Source: Shewanella mesophila (GTDB taxonomy: Bacteria > Pseudomonadota > Gammaproteobacteria > Enterobacterales > Shewanellaceae). Taken from it: 64,000 bases of DNA. The notes beneath the pieces were generated by a model that made no database searches, was not told the origin of the DNA, and worked only from the letters and a program-made list of their open reading frames with translations. Shown one piece after another: positions 29,314 to 39,173 of the stretch. The stretch covers positions 2,170,001 through 2,234,000 of the forward strand of contig NZ_CP080421.1 of assembly GCF_019457515.1 (NCBI RefSeq), written 5' to 3'. The translations under genes were made by a program, and so were the position numbers. Numbering within the stretch: the stretch's first letter is position 1; each line of letters opens with the position of its first letter.

Positions 29314-29508
29314 GAATACCACCTAAATAGAAAACCAATACTAAGACTGCCTAACAGATTGATTAATCGCAAGGCGTGATAGCTATAAACCCAAGTCAGC
29401 AATGATGAATACCGGCTCATCTATCAGTATCAACATACTCCTCAGCGAATAAATTGACATTAAACCGCAGCTACCTAAACTGATATTAACACTATGTTTT
29501 GGAACATA

Positions 29509-30255
29509 ATGCCTATGAGCACAATGATTAAGCAGAGGCGACATCGTCATTTTTACTCTCTTGTTTGTTGCATTCTTCTCTTCTCTTGCCCCATAGAAGC
29601 AGACAAGTTTCCAGATACCATAACCCTAGCGACGCAAGTTTGGCCACCTTATCAACAACAAGAGAATGATATACAAACAGGCTACAGTATCGATGCGCTT
29701 AAATGCGTGATGAATAAGATGAACCAAAAGTTCGAGGTATTATTTGTCCCCTGGGGAAGAGCGCAGAATGGGGTAAAGTCAGGAGTCTATGACGGTTTTT
29801 TTGCAGCCTCTCAAAATAAATGGCGAGATCAATTCGCCGTTCTCAGCAATACCTTCATCGAGCAACAATGGCGTTTCTATTTCAACAAGGATTACCCTAT
29901 TCCAAACGATGTGAATCAATGGAAACAAACAACGATTTTCGGCGCACGACGCCATTCAAATACCTATCGGTGGCTAAACAGCAATAATTTTAAAAAAGTA
30001 AGGCAGTTTCCATCGATAGAATCGTTAATCAAACTGCTTTCAAACAAACGAATCGATGCAATCATGGAAAACAGCTTGCTCTTTGAAGAAGCGGCTAGAC
30101 ATGGCGAGATCCCACTGACAGAGTTCCAAATACGTGACAACATGCAATATGATCTTGGCATCTATTTTGGAAAAACCTTTCTAAATAACTACCCTCAATT
30201 TCTAGACACTTTTAATCGACACACCGAATCCTGTCGATTTAGTCATACTTATTAG
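29509..30255 (+). CDS. Periplasmic solute-binding protein, family 3 type
   Basis: A protein of about 248 residues with an N-terminal signal peptide (basic MIKQRRHRH, then hydrophobic YSLVCCILLFSC). The mature part resembles the SBP_bac_3 fold (DTITLATQVWPPYQ, then YSIDALKCVMNKM, and a hinge near WRFYFNKDYP). Such orphan SBPs in Shewanella occur without transporter genes and may act as sensors or have lost transport partners. Several ATGs are possible; the one at 29509 has GGA about 7 nt upstream. The 3' end overlaps the convergent EEP gene by 17 nt. The ligand is unknown. Confidence 0.72.
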   Translation: MPMSTMIKQRRHRHFYSLVCCILLFSCPIEADKFPDTITLATQVWPPYQQQENDIQTGYSIDALKCVMNKMNQKFEVLFVPWGRAQNGVKSGVYDGFFAASQNKWRDQFAVLSNTFIEQQWRFYFNKDYPIPNDVNQWKQTTIFGARRHSNTYRWLNSNNFKKVRQFPSIESLIKLLSNKRIDAIMENSLLFEEAARHGEIPLTEFQIRDNMQYDLGIYFGKTFLNNYPQFLDTFNRHTESCRFSHTY

Positions 30256-31117
30256 ACGTTGGCTCAACCAAAAACTTGGCCCAGATAGGATTATGATCTG
30301 ATGCGTTCGTTTGCATAGAGCTGGCATTTACCAAAATGAGCCCTTTGTAATAGAGATGATCTAGCGGCAAACCGAATACTCGATGACGATGATCAACATG
30401 ATATTTTGCCTCTTTTAACTTTAATCGCTCAGTCAGTTCTCGAACCAGCTTAACTCGGCCATCACGCCAAGTATTAAAATCGCCACCTAGAATGACTGGC
30501 CCTTGATGTATTGCAACCTTCTGCAAAACCCGTTGCCACTGAGTCTGAAATCGGTCAAGTTTCCAATCGAAATTGAGTCCATGCAGATTAATCACGAGCA
30601 ATTGCTCGCCTGTCGATAATGGATAAGAGGTAATTAATGTTGATTTAGCAAAACGGATCCAAGGTTCTACCGTTTGATAAGCACAGGCATCTCCTGCCTG
30701 CTCGGTAGAGATATTCATTACCCCCATGGGAATATTAAGAAGCTTAAACCCCTTAGCCATCACTACATGGCGCTGAGTTTGTGCTAAATATGTTGAAAAC
30801 CCTCGATTTAAGCGCGCTTCTTGCAACAAAACCAAGTCACTATGCTCTGTTAACTCATGCAGCTGCGATTTCCATTGTGGTTTCTGCTGTTTATATATAT
30901 TCCATACACTAACGGCTATCTCGCCATGTCTATCTAATGGTGCTAGGTTAGATTGTGACACACACTGAGAAACAAACATCGGTTCTACTTCACTCATCAT
31001 CACCTCTGGTTCACCGTTGAAGACTGTCACTCCACCTAAATATAGGACGATTAGCAAAATTAACGATATAGTTAAGCCAAATTTAATTTTGTCTGTTTGC
31101 AAGAGGTACTCTTTCAT
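30239..31117 (-). CDS. Endonuclease/exonuclease/phosphatase (EEP) family protein, membrane-anchored
   Basis: A 292-residue protein with one N-terminal membrane helix (residues 12-32) and an EEP fold, as in YafD-like proteins. Visible motifs are SVWNIYK (start), LVLLQEARL (metal-binding Glu), VINLHGLNF, GGDFNTWRD and LPLDHLYYKG, with the final SDHNPIWAKF. These match the metal-dependent phosphodiester-cleaving enzymes of the DNase I/sphingomyelinase group. The catalytic part is probably in the periplasm. Whether the substrate is nucleic acid or lipid cannot be decided. It ends inside the convergent SBP gene (17-nt overlap). Confidence 0.82.
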   Translation of the reverse strand: MKEYLLQTDKIKFGLTISLILLIVLYLGGVTVFNGEPEVMMSEVEPMFVSQCVSQSNLAPLDRHGEIAVSVWNIYKQQKPQWKSQLHELTEHSDLVLLQEARLNRGFSTYLAQTQRHVVMAKGFKLLNIPMGVMNISTEQAGDACAYQTVEPWIRFAKSTLITSYPLSTGEQLLVINLHGLNFDWKLDRFQTQWQRVLQKVAIHQGPVILGGDFNTWRDGRVKLVRELTERLKLKEAKYHVDHRHRVFGLPLDHLYYKGLILVNASSMQTNASDHNPIWAKFLVEPTSNKYD

Positions 31118-31221
31118 CTCAAACCTAAATTCAACATGTGAATAATTACGCTTTTGTTTTTTATATCAGTACAATTAGCATAACAAGCACTAAGATGACG
31201 ATAAAGGAACTTTAATCATCG

Positions 31222-32676
31222 ATGGAAAACATATCTCAAATTCTTACCATAGCTGGCGTCGTCGTATATTGGCTTATTTTAGCGGGTGTAGCGGTTAGAA
31301 TCGTCATCAAGCGCCGTACTATTGGGGTTTCTTTTTCTTGGCTTTTAGTGATCTATTTTCTTCCTTTGGTTGGCATTCTAGCCTATTTCCTTTTTGGTGA
31401 ACTGCATATCGGCAACAGCAGAGCAGCCCGCTCAAAATCAATGTTTAAGCCCTATGGTGATTGGTTCGCTAAACTTTATCGCCATCCAGAGCACCGACCT
31501 GAAAGTCAAAGTCATTACGCGGTATCCATTAGCAAGCTTTGCGATAGTCAGCTGACTATTCCGTCGTTAAGTGGAAATAATCTAGAGCTTCAGTACACTC
31601 CAACGCAGATATTATCTTCAATCGCTAAAGATATTGAAGCCGCGAAGCACTCAATCAACATGGAATTTTATATTTGGTATCCTGGTGGACTCGCCGATGA
31701 TATAGCCATCGCACTGATCAATGCAGCCCAGCGAGGCGTTAAGGTCAAACTGCTATTGGATGCGGCTGGCAGTCGTCAGTTTTTTAAGTCCACTTGGCCA
31801 AAAAAGATGCGCCATTATGGCATAGAGGTCGTTGCGGCGCTTATCGTCAGTCCGTTACGAATGTTGTTTCGCCGTTTAGATCTGCGCCTGCATCGTAAGA
31901 TTGTGGTAATAGACAATAAGATAGGATACACAGGTTCAATGAACCTGGTTGATCCCGCATGCTTTAAACAGAATGAAGGTGTCGGCCAATGGATTGATGT
32001 GATGGTGCGAATAACTGGGCCTGTTGTACCGATTATAAACACAGTACAAGCTTGGGATTGGGAAGTGGAAACGCATCAGCGTCAGCTACCTCAACCACCC
32101 GAAGCGCAAATTGCATCGCTACCCCCCACATCGTTAGTGCAAGTCATTCCATCTGGCCCGGGAATGCCGCAAGAGGTGATCCACAAAGTCTTACTGCAAA
32201 GTCTCTATGAAGCTAAACATAGAATTGTCATCACTACGCCCTATTTCGTTCCAAGTGAAAATTTAATTGATGCCCTAACTACCGCGGCATTACGAGGTGT
32301 AGAGGTCAATCTGATCATACCAAGGAAAAACGATTCCACCATGGTGAAATGGGCCAGTCGTTCCTTCTTCGGCGAGCTGCTCAAAGCAGGGGTAAAAATT
32401 CACCGATTTAATGGCGGATTGCTGCACACAAAGTCAGTCGTAGTCGACGATGAACATTGTCTTATCGGGACGGTTAATCTGGATATGAGAAGCCTGTGGC
32501 TAAACTTCGAATTAACCCTTGCTGTAGACGACTCGATGTTTTCAAGAAACTTAGCCCGGGTACAACAAGGTTACATCGATGATGCTGAGCAACTTGAACT
32601 TAAAAGATGGCAAAGGAGACCTTTATATAAAAGATTTATAGAACAGCTGTTCTATCTTTTTAGTCCTTTGTTGTAA
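31222..32676 (+). CDS. clsA: Cardiolipin synthase A
   Basis: A 484-residue membrane enzyme that joins two phosphatidylglycerols into cardiolipin and glycerol. Two N-terminal membrane helices (about residues 5-25 and 36-58) are followed by two phospholipase D motifs: H224/K226 (HRKIVVIDNKIGYTGS) and H402/K404 (HTKSVVVDDEHCLIGT). Length is close to the 486 residues of E. coli ClsA. The ATG at 31222 lies behind AAAGGAAC. It stands alone, with a shared terminator before the PhnA gene. Confidence 0.95.
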   Translation: MENISQILTIAGVVVYWLILAGVAVRIVIKRRTIGVSFSWLLVIYFLPLVGILAYFLFGELHIGNSRAARSKSMFKPYGDWFAKLYRHPEHRPESQSHYAVSISKLCDSQLTIPSLSGNNLELQYTPTQILSSIAKDIEAAKHSINMEFYIWYPGGLADDIAIALINAAQRGVKVKLLLDAAGSRQFFKSTWPKKMRHYGIEVVAALIVSPLRMLFRRLDLRLHRKIVVIDNKIGYTGSMNLVDPACFKQNEGVGQWIDVMVRITGPVVPIINTVQAWDWEVETHQRQLPQPPEAQIASLPPTSLVQVIPSGPGMPQEVIHKVLLQSLYEAKHRIVITTPYFVPSENLIDALTTAALRGVEVNLIIPRKNDSTMVKWASRSFFGELLKAGVKIHRFNGGLLHTKSVVVDDEHCLIGTVNLDMRSLWLNFELTLAVDDSMFSRNLARVQQGYIDDAEQLELKRWQRRPLYKRFIEQLFYLFSPLL

Positions 32677-32747
32677 ACGCTTAAGGGTAAGCCATTCTCC
32701 ACTTTTATGCGTTGAAATGAAACAGCAGCCAACTTAAATTGCAAACA

Positions 32748-32777
32748 AAAAAATACCTGCACTCGGCAGGTATTTTT
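32748..32777. terminator. Bidirectional terminator between clsA and phnA-like gene
   Basis: A perfect 12-bp stem (AAAAATACCTGC with GCAGGTATTTTT) with a 5-nt loop, flanked by A and T runs between convergent genes. Confidence 0.9.
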
Positions 32778-32795
32778 AAACGCTCAAAGTCACAA

Positions 32796-33140
32796 TTAGT
32801 TTTGCTTCTTCACAAACTGTGATTTCAACATCATTTGGCCATTGCCATCAACTTTACAGTCGATGTCATGGTCAGCATCGACAAAACGATTGATAACGGC
32901 TTTAGTACCCACTTTAAGAACCAGTGATGAACCTTTCACTTTTAGATCTTTAATTAGGGTCACTTTATCGCCTTCAGCCAATAGATTACCTACAGCATCT
33001 TTTAAGATGATCGCATCTGGATCAACGATCTCTTCGTTTGGGTTCCACTCGTTACCACATTCAGGGCAAATCAATAAAGTGCCGTCTGAATACGCATATG
33101 GAGACTCACACTTTGGACATGGTGGGATTGTATCGCTCAT
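32796..33140 (-). CDS. PhnA/YjdM-type zinc-ribbon protein
   Basis: A small protein of 114 residues with an N-terminal zinc ribbon (CPKCESPY, then [10 protein letters not shown]) and a C-terminal beta-barrel domain ([38 protein letters not shown]) as in the PhnA (YjdM) family. The name PhnA comes from an old link to phosphonate use, but the E. coli protein is not a phosphonate enzyme. I prefer the ATG at 33140 behind AAAGAGAA. A Fur-like AT-rich element lies about 100 nt upstream. Confidence 0.85.
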   Translation of the reverse strand: MSDTIPPCPKCESPYAYSDGTLLICPECGNEWNPNEEIVDPDAIILKDAVGNLLAEGDKVTLIKDLKVKGSSLVLKVGTKAVINRFVDADHDIDCKVDGNGQMMLKSQFVKKQN

Positions 33141-33238
33141 CACAAATTCTCTTTAATTTATAAAATATAACAACCAAAACTAACTAGCCGAAAAATACTG
33201 ATAGACACAATGTCTAAGTATGACGCTAAACGCTGGTC

Positions 33239-33257
33239 TCAAATGATAATCACATTA
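33239..33257 (+). promoter_or_regulatory. Weak Fur-like element upstream of phnA-like gene
   Basis: TCAAATGATAATCACATTA matches 12 of 19 Fur consensus positions. It overlaps an AT-rich dyad with arms ATGATAAT (33243-33250) and ATTATCAT (33265-33272), which could alternatively be a weak terminator-like hairpin of the RHH gene. Confidence 0.3.
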
Positions 33258-33316
33258 TAATAAAATTATCATGTTTCAGCTAGCCAACATTTATCATCAA
33301 CGGCTAAAAATGCAAA

Positions 33317-33508
33317 TTAGCTTTTGACCTTTGGATTATGAGTGGGTTGTTCTTGCCCGTATCCGACATCATGCTGCTCAAGATATCCTCTAATCAACTG
33401 ACGTACCACCTGTGATGGCGTAAGATCTTGCGAAGCGCAGAGTTGCTCAAATGCTTGCTTTTTACTTGGGTCCATCAGCACTGTAAATCTGGCCGTTTTA
33501 TTTTCCAT
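33317..33508 (-). CDS. Small ribbon-helix-helix protein, Fur-linked
   Basis: A 63-residue protein with a ribbon-helix-helix pattern: a beta strand (TARFTVLMD), then KKQAFEQLCASQ and TPSQVVRQLIRGYLEQH. Such proteins form dimers that bind DNA through the beta strand; many are CopG/Arc-like regulators. The ATG at 33508 has AGGTTTGAAG upstream; a longer frame to 33514 starts with TTG. A Fur-box-like sequence lies 15 nt before the ATG. No toxin gene is adjacent, so it is not a standard antitoxin. The target is unknown. Confidence 0.75.
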   Translation of the reverse strand: MENKTARFTVLMDPSKKQAFEQLCASQDLTPSQVVRQLIRGYLEQHDVGYGQEQPTHNPKVKS

Positions 33509-33522
33509 CTTCAAACCTAGAT

Positions 33523-33541
33523 TGAAATCATTATCATTTGA
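33523..33541 (-). promoter_or_regulatory. Fur-box-like sequence upstream of the RHH gene
   Basis: TCAAATGATAATGATTTCA on the minus strand matches 12 of 19 positions of the Fur consensus, including the central ATGATAAT. It ends 15 nt before the ATG. Confidence 0.5.
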
Positions 33542-33760
33542 TTATAATGAATCCTAACTAGCTTGCCTATACATTCACCAAACTATCTCCTCAACATGTT
33601 CTCAAATTCCCTAATGCCCAACACATAGTCTGAACAATTATCAACGGGACTAGGCTTTGGATTACAACGGCGCACGGTCTTAAAACGGTAAAAATCCGTA
33701 ATGGCGGGTATTATGGAATAGATGCTAAGGAGGGGGATGTGTGAAAGTGCCTAAAACGAC

Positions 33761-33791
33761 AAAGGGAACCAGTAATTAACTGATTCCCTTT
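33761..33791 (-). terminator. Terminator of tRNA-Ser
   Basis: AAAGGGAACCAGT and ACTGATTCCCTTT pair with one mismatch around a 5-nt loop, 8 nt past the tRNA. The T run is short. Confidence 0.7.
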
Positions 33792-33798
33792 GAGAATT

Positions 33799-33886
33799 TG
33801 GCGGTGAGAGAGGGAGTCGAACCCTCGATACGTTACCGTATACACACTTTCCAGGCGTGCTCCTTCGGCCACTCGGACATCTCACC
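33799..33886 (-). tRNA. tRNA-Ser (anticodon GGA)
   Basis: An 88-nt class II tRNA with encoded CCA, acceptor stem GGTGAGA, long variable arm, T-loop TTCGACT and anticodon GGA. It is a single-gene unit. Confidence 0.97.
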
Positions 33887-33940
33887 GTATCGTTGAATGC
33901 GAGATATCATAGTCGATATAAACGCTGCCAACGGGGCGCT

Positions 33941-33969
33941 ACTTTACGCAAATCACTAAACTGGGTCAA
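33941..33969 (-). promoter_or_regulatory. Sigma-70 promoter of tRNA-Ser
   Basis: On the minus strand a TTGACC -35 box (33964-33969) and a TAAAGT -10 box (33941-33946) lie 17 nt apart. A GC-rich discriminator GCGCCCC follows, the usual sign of a stringently controlled stable-RNA promoter. Confidence 0.8.
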
Positions 33970-34041
33970 GCTAAAAAACAATAGACTCAAACGTTTGCGT
34001 AATTGATCACCAACAAATTCTGCAAACGGCTAAAATGCCGA

Positions 34042-36024
34042 CTATTTAAACTTACTGACAAGTTCAGACATTGCGCTAACATCATTTAGCAAGACATCGT
34101 TCAATTCACTCAACTTATCAGAGACATCATGTGTTCTGCGGTAAATATCACTGATCTTCATCGCATTCTGATTTACTTCTTCCGATACGGCCGATTGCTC
34201 ATGGGTAGCTGCAGCAATTTGTTCATTCATACTGTCGATAACGCTAACCTCTTTAACGATGCGCACTAACTCCCGACCAGCCTTAGTCGATTCACTGACA
34301 CTGCTTTCCGCTCTCGCTTTGCCCTTTTCCATTGCCTTGACCGCTAACTGCGCCCCGCGTTCTAAACGTTCGGTCATGCTACGAATATCTTCGGTTGAGG
34401 TCTGTGCTCGCTGCGCTAGACTTCGAACTTCATCTGCCACGACGGCAAAGCCCCTGCCCATCTCGCCAGCCCTTGCCGCTTCAATTGCCGCATTTAACGC
34501 CAGTAGGTTCGTTTGCTCGGCAATACCGCTAATAACCCCCAGTACGTCTACGATCCCCTTAATATCTTGATCGAGATTATTGATGGTCAATGCCGCTTCG
34601 CCAATTTCAATCGCCAACTGATTAATCGACTGAGAAGTACGTTCTACCTCTTCACTGCCCTCTTTTGCTTCCTTATTTGCTAGTGCCGACGCTTCAGATG
34701 CTTGCACTGCATTCTGCGCTATCTCCTGCACCGTCGCGCTCATTTGGGTCATCGCCGAAGCCACTTGATCAACTTCACTGTGTCCTAAAGCGACATCTTC
34801 TCGCATTGCCCTGGCATAACCTTCCATCTCTTGGGATGCACTTAACAAACCTTTGGTATTTGCTCTGACGGTACCGATGACGGCTTCAAAGTCTTCCATC
34901 ATATGATTAAACGCTTGACCTAGCTGACCGACTTCATCTTTACCATCTAAGTCGACTCTGACGCTGAGATCATAATGTTTTTGCGATTCTGTGACTTTAT
35001 GGTGTAGTAGTCGAAGAGAACGATGCAAATATTGGCCAATCATAATAGAAACGATGATAACAATAGAGCCAGATACCACCATTAAGAGGATCACACCAAT
35101 CATTAAGCTTGTTGCCTTAGATAGGGCCGCACGTGTATCAACGAGCAAGTTTTGAGACAGCTGTTGTTCAAATTTACGTATCGATTCAATTCGTGCGGTT
35201 GATTTGGCGAACCATTCCGTAGAACTTTGGTCTTTTAGTTGCTGGGGATTTTGGCTAAATGCAATATCACGAAGCTGCTTTACATCAGAAAACACCACAG
35301 AGTTCGTCAACTGATTATATGCTGTACGGTTCTTGTCGCTCGCCAACGCCTTAAAGCGCTCTTCGTAAGTGTTTTGCTCTGATACTAGAGTTGCAAACTT
35401 AAGGAACATATTAGGTTTGAATTCGCTGTTACCAAAAGTTGAGCTTAAGACGGCGCGCTCTATTCCGGCTCTTTCTTTCATTTGCAAGTAAGCTGCAAAA
35501 CTGGCCGACTCGATCGCGATAGCTCTATCATCGCCTTGCTGACTTGCATTATCGACTATCGCGAGTAATGCACTATTAAGCTTGCTGTAGTAGGCAACTT
35601 CTTCAGGAACCCCTATCGTTTGCTGATCCACCCGACGACGGATATCAACTAACTGACCGAGTAAATCGTTAGCATTGCTCATGTAAGGGATAAATGCCTT
35701 TGGCATATCATGGGCGGCAACAAAAGATTTAAATTGATTGACCTGTTGATCACTTTGTTGACGCTGGACTGGTAGTTTGTCGCCAAAGGCGCGGCCTTTC
35801 GACCCCAAAAATCCGGCACTCATTCCCCGCTCTTTTTGCAGCTCATGTACCAAATCGCTATTAACTAGGGTTAGTTCAGCAAGAGTTTCCACTTGGCTCA
35901 AACCCTGATGCATTTGGTATTGGTTATACACCACAAATAGACCAAAAAAAGTCGCTCCGAGTATAGGAGGAACGATCACTAACAAAAGTTTGCTTCTAAT
36001 ACTGAGGCTACTGATCAATTTCAT
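34042..36024 (-). CDS. Methyl-accepting chemotaxis protein with NIT sensor domain
   Basis: A chemoreceptor of about 660 residues. TM1 (about 9-29) and TM2 (about 308-330) enclose a periplasmic helical domain with the NIT (nitrate/nitrite-sensing) signature [20 protein letters not shown], then HAMP (about 331-385) and a cytoplasmic signalling domain whose hairpin tip is [22 protein letters not shown]. It should change CheA activity in response to a ligand bound outside. I prefer the ATG at 36024 (GGAT 6 nt upstream) over the ATG at 36030. No other chemotaxis gene is adjacent. Direct repeats lie upstream. Confidence 0.9.
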   Translation of the reverse strand: MKLISSLSIRSKLLLVIVPPILGATFFGLFVVYNQYQMHQGLSQVETLAELTLVNSDLVHELQKERGMSAGFLGSKGRAFGDKLPVQRQQSDQQVNQFKSFVAAHDMPKAFIPYMSNANDLLGQLVDIRRRVDQQTIGVPEEVAYYSKLNSALLAIVDNASQQGDDRAIAIESASFAAYLQMKERAGIERAVLSSTFGNSEFKPNMFLKFATLVSEQNTYEERFKALASDKNRTAYNQLTNSVVFSDVKQLRDIAFSQNPQQLKDQSSTEWFAKSTARIESIRKFEQQLSQNLLVDTRAALSKATSLMIGVILLMVVSGSIVIIVSIMIGQYLHRSLRLLHHKVTESQKHYDLSVRVDLDGKDEVGQLGQAFNHMMEDFEAVIGTVRANTKGLLSASQEMEGYARAMREDVALGHSEVDQVASAMTQMSATVQEIAQNAVQASEASALANKEAKEGSEEVERTSQSINQLAIEIGEAALTINNLDQDIKGIVDVLGVISGIAEQTNLLALNAAIEAARAGEMGRGFAVVADEVRSLAQRAQTSTEDIRSMTERLERGAQLAVKAMEKGKARAESSVSESTKAGRELVRIVKEVSVIDSMNEQIAAATHEQSAVSEEVNQNAMKISDIYRRTHDVSDKLSELNDVLLNDVSAMSELVSKFK

Positions 36025-36064
36025 TGTCATTATCCGTTATCCCTAACATTGACTTAGCTATATC

Positions 36065-36093
36065 AGACTAAGTTAGAATGAGACTAAGTTAGA
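36065..36093. repeat. Tandem 13-bp direct repeats upstream of the chemoreceptor
   Basis: AGACTAAGTTAGA occurs at 36065-36077 and again at 36081-36093 (period 16). ACTTAG (36052-36057) forms an inverted repeat with the CTAAGT inside the first copy. The array ends about 30 nt upstream of the chemoreceptor start, a typical operator position. Confidence 0.6.
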
Positions 36094-36318
36094 TGAGTAA
36101 ATTAATATTAGCTATCAATAATCCAGTATATGAACATTGAAAGTTTAGTAAAGCTGCCTTGCTTATAAACGTTAGCACAGATCTAAATCAAGTGCTCAAT
36201 CGGGCCAATAAAACCTTAACTCAATATAGTCAAGCTCCTTAATTTAAATCCATTTTACGTGGTTACCGCTAAAACCCACAATGCCCAAATAGTCTAAGGC
36301 GTCGATGAATTTCAGTCA

Positions 36319-36345
36319 TAAAAAAGCGCCTAAAGAAGGCGCTTC
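36319..36345 (-). terminator. Terminator of nadA
   Basis: AAGCGCC and GGCGCTT form the stem with a 7-nt loop, followed on the minus strand by a T run. Confidence 0.8.
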
Positions 36346-36406
36346 TATTATCGAATAACGGTTAAACTTTATGCATCTCAAATTGGGATAGATAAGTTTA
36401 TCTAAG

Positions 36407-37474
36407 CTAAGCGTTGCCTTTTACTTGCATGTTGAGTGTATTGGCAAAATTAAGCATTCTATCGAGGGGGAGTAATGCGCGTTGTCGTAATGCTTCATCG
36501 ACAAAGATCTCGTGTTGCTCTTCGCTGTTATTCAACAAGGCCTGCTCGATAGCCTTCAAGCCATTCATCGCCATCCAGGGGCAATGGGCACAACTTCGAC
36601 ATGTTGCGCCGTTTCCGCCTGTGGGCGCTTCAATCAGGGTTTTGTTTGGTGCCGCTTGCTGCATCTTATAAAAAATGCCCCTATCGGTTGCAACGATAAA
36701 GGTATCGTTATCCATAGTTTGCGCAGCTTTAATTAATTGACTGGTTGAGCCAACCGCATCAGCAAGTTCTACGACACTAGCAGGTGATTCAGGGTGTACT
36801 AACACTGCGGCGTTTGGATGTAATGCTTTGAGCTCGCGTAAGGCTTTAGCCTTAAACTCGTCATGGACAATACACTCACCTTGCCACATCAACATCTCAG
36901 CACCGGTTTGCTTAGCAATATAACTGCCAAGATGACGATCTGGGCCCCAGATAATTTTTTTACCTTCGCTATCGAGATGCTCAACAATTTCAAGTGCAAT
37001 GCTAGAGGTAACCACCCAGTCGGCTCGCGCTTTAACTGCCGCCGAGGTATTAGCGTAAACGACGACGGTATGATCTGGGTGAGCATCACAAAACGCACTG
37101 AAGGTCTCAATTGGACAACCCACATCGAGGGAACAGGTTGCTTCTAGGGTTGGCATTAATACCGTTTTTTCTGGGCTCAAAATCTTAGAAGTTTCGCCCA
37201 TAAACTTAACGCCAGCGACAATCAAGGTTTTCGCTGGATGATCACGACCAAATCGGGCCATCTCAAGGGAATCGGAAACACAGCCGCCCGTTTCTTCAGC
37301 TAATGCCTGAATTTCTGGATCGGTATAGTAGTGCGCAACTAAAACCGCTTCTTTCTCTTTTAATAGCTGCTTAATGCGCGCCTTATACTCCTGCTTTTCA
37401 ATGTCACTTAGCGGAATAGGCTTAGCGGGAAATGGATACTGTATGTTTTCAATACTTGGGGCTGATTGACTCAT
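36407..37474 (-). CDS. nadA: Quinolinate synthase A
   Basis: A 355-residue 4Fe-4S enzyme that condenses iminoaspartate with dihydroxyacetone phosphate to quinolinate, the second step of NAD synthesis. Seen are [19 protein letters not shown] near the N-terminus, cluster Cys in [12 protein letters not shown] and [11 protein letters not shown] segments, and the C-terminal [10 protein letters not shown]. The frame stays open for another 55 codons upstream into the bkd terminator, but that part has no family similarity. I therefore start at the ATG at 37474 (MSQSAPS), although the ribosome site there is weak. It lies behind the bkd operon and has its own terminator. Confidence 0.93.
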   Translation of the reverse strand: MSQSAPSIENIQYPFPAKPIPLSDIEKQEYKARIKQLLKEKEAVLVAHYYTDPEIQALAEETGGCVSDSLEMARFGRDHPAKTLIVAGVKFMGETSKILSPEKTVLMPTLEATCSLDVGCPIETFSAFCDAHPDHTVVVYANTSAAVKARADWVVTSSIALEIVEHLDSEGKKIIWGPDRHLGSYIAKQTGAEMLMWQGECIVHDEFKAKALRELKALHPNAAVLVHPESPASVVELADAVGSTSQLIKAAQTMDNDTFIVATDRGIFYKMQQAAPNKTLIEAPTGGNGATCRSCAHCPWMAMNGLKAIEQALLNNSEEQHEIFVDEALRQRALLPLDRMLNFANTLNMQVKGNA

Positions 37475-37542
37475 GCTTAAACCAATAGGATACGACTGAT
37501 TAGCGGCATTATACTTAATTCGACAGCAAAGATTAACTCTAG

Positions 37543-37573
37543 AAAAAAAAAAGAGCGCAGTGCGCTCTTTTTC
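37543..37573 (-). terminator. Terminator of the bkd operon
   Basis: GAGCGCA and TGCGCTC around one G, extended by A/T pairs, lie 15 nt past the bkdB stop, with a T run on the minus strand. Confidence 0.85.
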
Positions 37574-37587
37574 TATAGATGAGGGTA

Positions 37588-39162
37588 CTAGTGCATCGCC
37601 AACAACATCTCCTGTGGTTGCTCTAAATAGAGCTTCCAAAGGTTACAAAACTTAGCAATGGTTCCACCGTCAATAACGCGATGATCACCCGACCAGCTTA
37701 CTTGCATGATCTTACGCGCTTCGACTTCACCTTTGTCATTAAACCTTGGCAAGGTTTGCAGCTTACCCAAGGCAACGATGGCGACCTCAGGCTTGTTAAT
37801 GATAGGCGTTGCAACCGTGCCCCCTAACGCGCCAATGTTAGAGATAGAGATACTGCCACCCTTAAGATCTTGTGGGCTAACTCGGCCACTGCGTGCATCC
37901 TTGGTTAGACGCGTGATCTCAGCCGCGACTTCGACAATAGACTTATTTTGCACATCTTTAACGTTAGGCACTAACAAACCCACTTTAGAGTCGACAGCCA
38001 TACCTATGTTGTGTGAGGCCAAATATGTCTGTTCACTGCAGTCGTCATTTACACGGCTATTAATGTCAGGGAACTGAGTCAATGCTAATGACATTGCTTT
38101 CATGAAGAATGGCATCATAGTTAGCTTTAATTCGTCAGTTGAGTAACGCTGCTTCATTGATTCTCGCAGGGCTACCAACTCAGTTAAATCTAACTCTTCG
38201 CAGTAGGTAAAATGAGGTATTGTCGACACCGATTCCATCATCATCTTAGCCATCACAGCGCGAACGCCGCGGATCGGCTCGACACGATCGCCAATAGTCA
38301 TTGGCGTCGAAGTTGTAGCAGTCTGCTCGGCAGCTTCCACCTTAGCGGCGCGGGCCTTAATGGCTTCACCACCTCGATACTTTTCAACGTCCTCTTTATA
38401 AACACGACCATGCTTGCCCGTGCCAGGAACAAGGGCGAGATCGATATCATAACTTCGAGCAAGACGTCGCACGGCAGGACTTGCCAATGCCTTACCATTT
38501 GCCGGTAACACGCCTTCCGGGCTATCCACTTGGTGTTCATCTGTGGCAACCTCGGAAACAGGGGTTGCTGGTGCAACACCATCAGACTCGACTTCGATAG
38601 CAAATAAAGGTGAATGTACCTTTGCTAGCTGTCCTTTACGATAATGAAGCTTTACTACCTTACCGTTTTTTATCGCTGGAATTTGTACCAGTGCTTTATC
38701 GGTCATCACATCGGCAATGGGTTGATCTTCGACCACCATATCGCCTTCTTCGATTAACCACTCCACGAGTTCACATTCGACGATGCCTTCACCGATATCG
38801 GGCAGTAAAAACTCTTCAATCACCTTACCGCCGGCTTGTGTTACCGCTGCACTCTCTTGTGAACTATTTTCATCAATAATTACAGAAACAACGGATTCGT
38901 TCTCGCTACTAGCTCCCGCACCACCCTCTAACTCCACGGAATAAAGCGGGGCGTGGACTTTAGCTATGTCGCCTTTTTTATAGTGAAGTTTTTTGATGAT
39001 ACCAGCGTGAGGTGCCGGGATCTGAACTAATGCTTTATCGGTCATGACATCGGCAATGGGTTGATCTTCAGCAACCACATCACCTTCGCTAACGAGCCAC
39101 TCTACCAGCTCACACTCGACAACCCCTTCACCGATGTCCGGCAAAATAAAATCTTTGATCAT
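37588..39162 (-). CDS. bkdB: Branched-chain 2-oxoacid dehydrogenase E2 (lipoamide acyltransferase)
   Basis: A 524-residue acyltransferase with two N-terminal lipoyl domains (each with the lipoyl Lys in [10 protein letters not shown]), an E3/E1-binding domain ([15 protein letters not shown], then [11 protein letters not shown]) and a C-terminal catalytic domain with DHRVIDGG. It forms the core of the BCKDH complex that oxidises the 2-oxoacids of Val, Leu and Ile. I prefer the ATG at 39162, which has AGGAG 8 nt upstream, over the GTG at 39171. It is the last gene of a three-gene operon. The E3 gene is not in the cluster; the complex probably uses the cell's shared dihydrolipoamide dehydrogenase. 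Confidence 0.94.
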   Translation of the reverse strand: MIKDFILPDIGEGVVECELVEWLVSEGDVVAEDQPIADVMTDKALVQIPAPHAGIIKKLHYKKGDIAKVHAPLYSVELEGGAGASSENESVVSVIIDENSSQESAAVTQAGGKVIEEFLLPDIGEGIVECELVEWLIEEGDMVVEDQPIADVMTDKALVQIPAIKNGKVVKLHYRKGQLAKVHSPLFAIEVESDGVAPATPVSEVATDEHQVDSPEGVLPANGKALASPAVRRLARSYDIDLALVPGTGKHGRVYKEDVEKYRGGEAIKARAAKVEAAEQTATTSTPMTIGDRVEPIRGVRAVMAKMMMESVSTIPHFTYCEELDLTELVALRESMKQRYSTDELKLTMMPFFMKAMSLALTQFPDINSRVNDDCSEQTYLASHNIGMAVDSKVGLLVPNVKDVQNKSIVEVAAEITRLTKDARSGRVSPQDLKGGSISISNIGALGGTVATPIINKPEVAIVALGKLQTLPRFNDKGEVEARKIMQVSWSGDHRVIDGGTIAKFCNLWKLYLEQPQEMLLAMH

Positions 39163-39173
39163 GCCTATCACTC

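Larger units (their letters stand above)
36025..36406. other. Intergenic stretch upstream of the chemoreceptor gene
   Basis: About 380 nt between nadA and the chemoreceptor gene. It holds the nadA terminator, the presumed chemoreceptor promoter and two 13-bp direct repeats. I see no gene in it. Confidence 0.5.

Noticed and set aside
37475..37639. 55-codon N-terminal extension of nadA
   Set aside because: It crosses the bkdB terminator and the end of bkdB and has no similarity to NadA. The ATG at 37474 gives the family length.
38212..38508. Antisense ORFs within bkdB of about 100 codons
   Set aside because: They are shadows of the real gene with no ribosome site and no domain.
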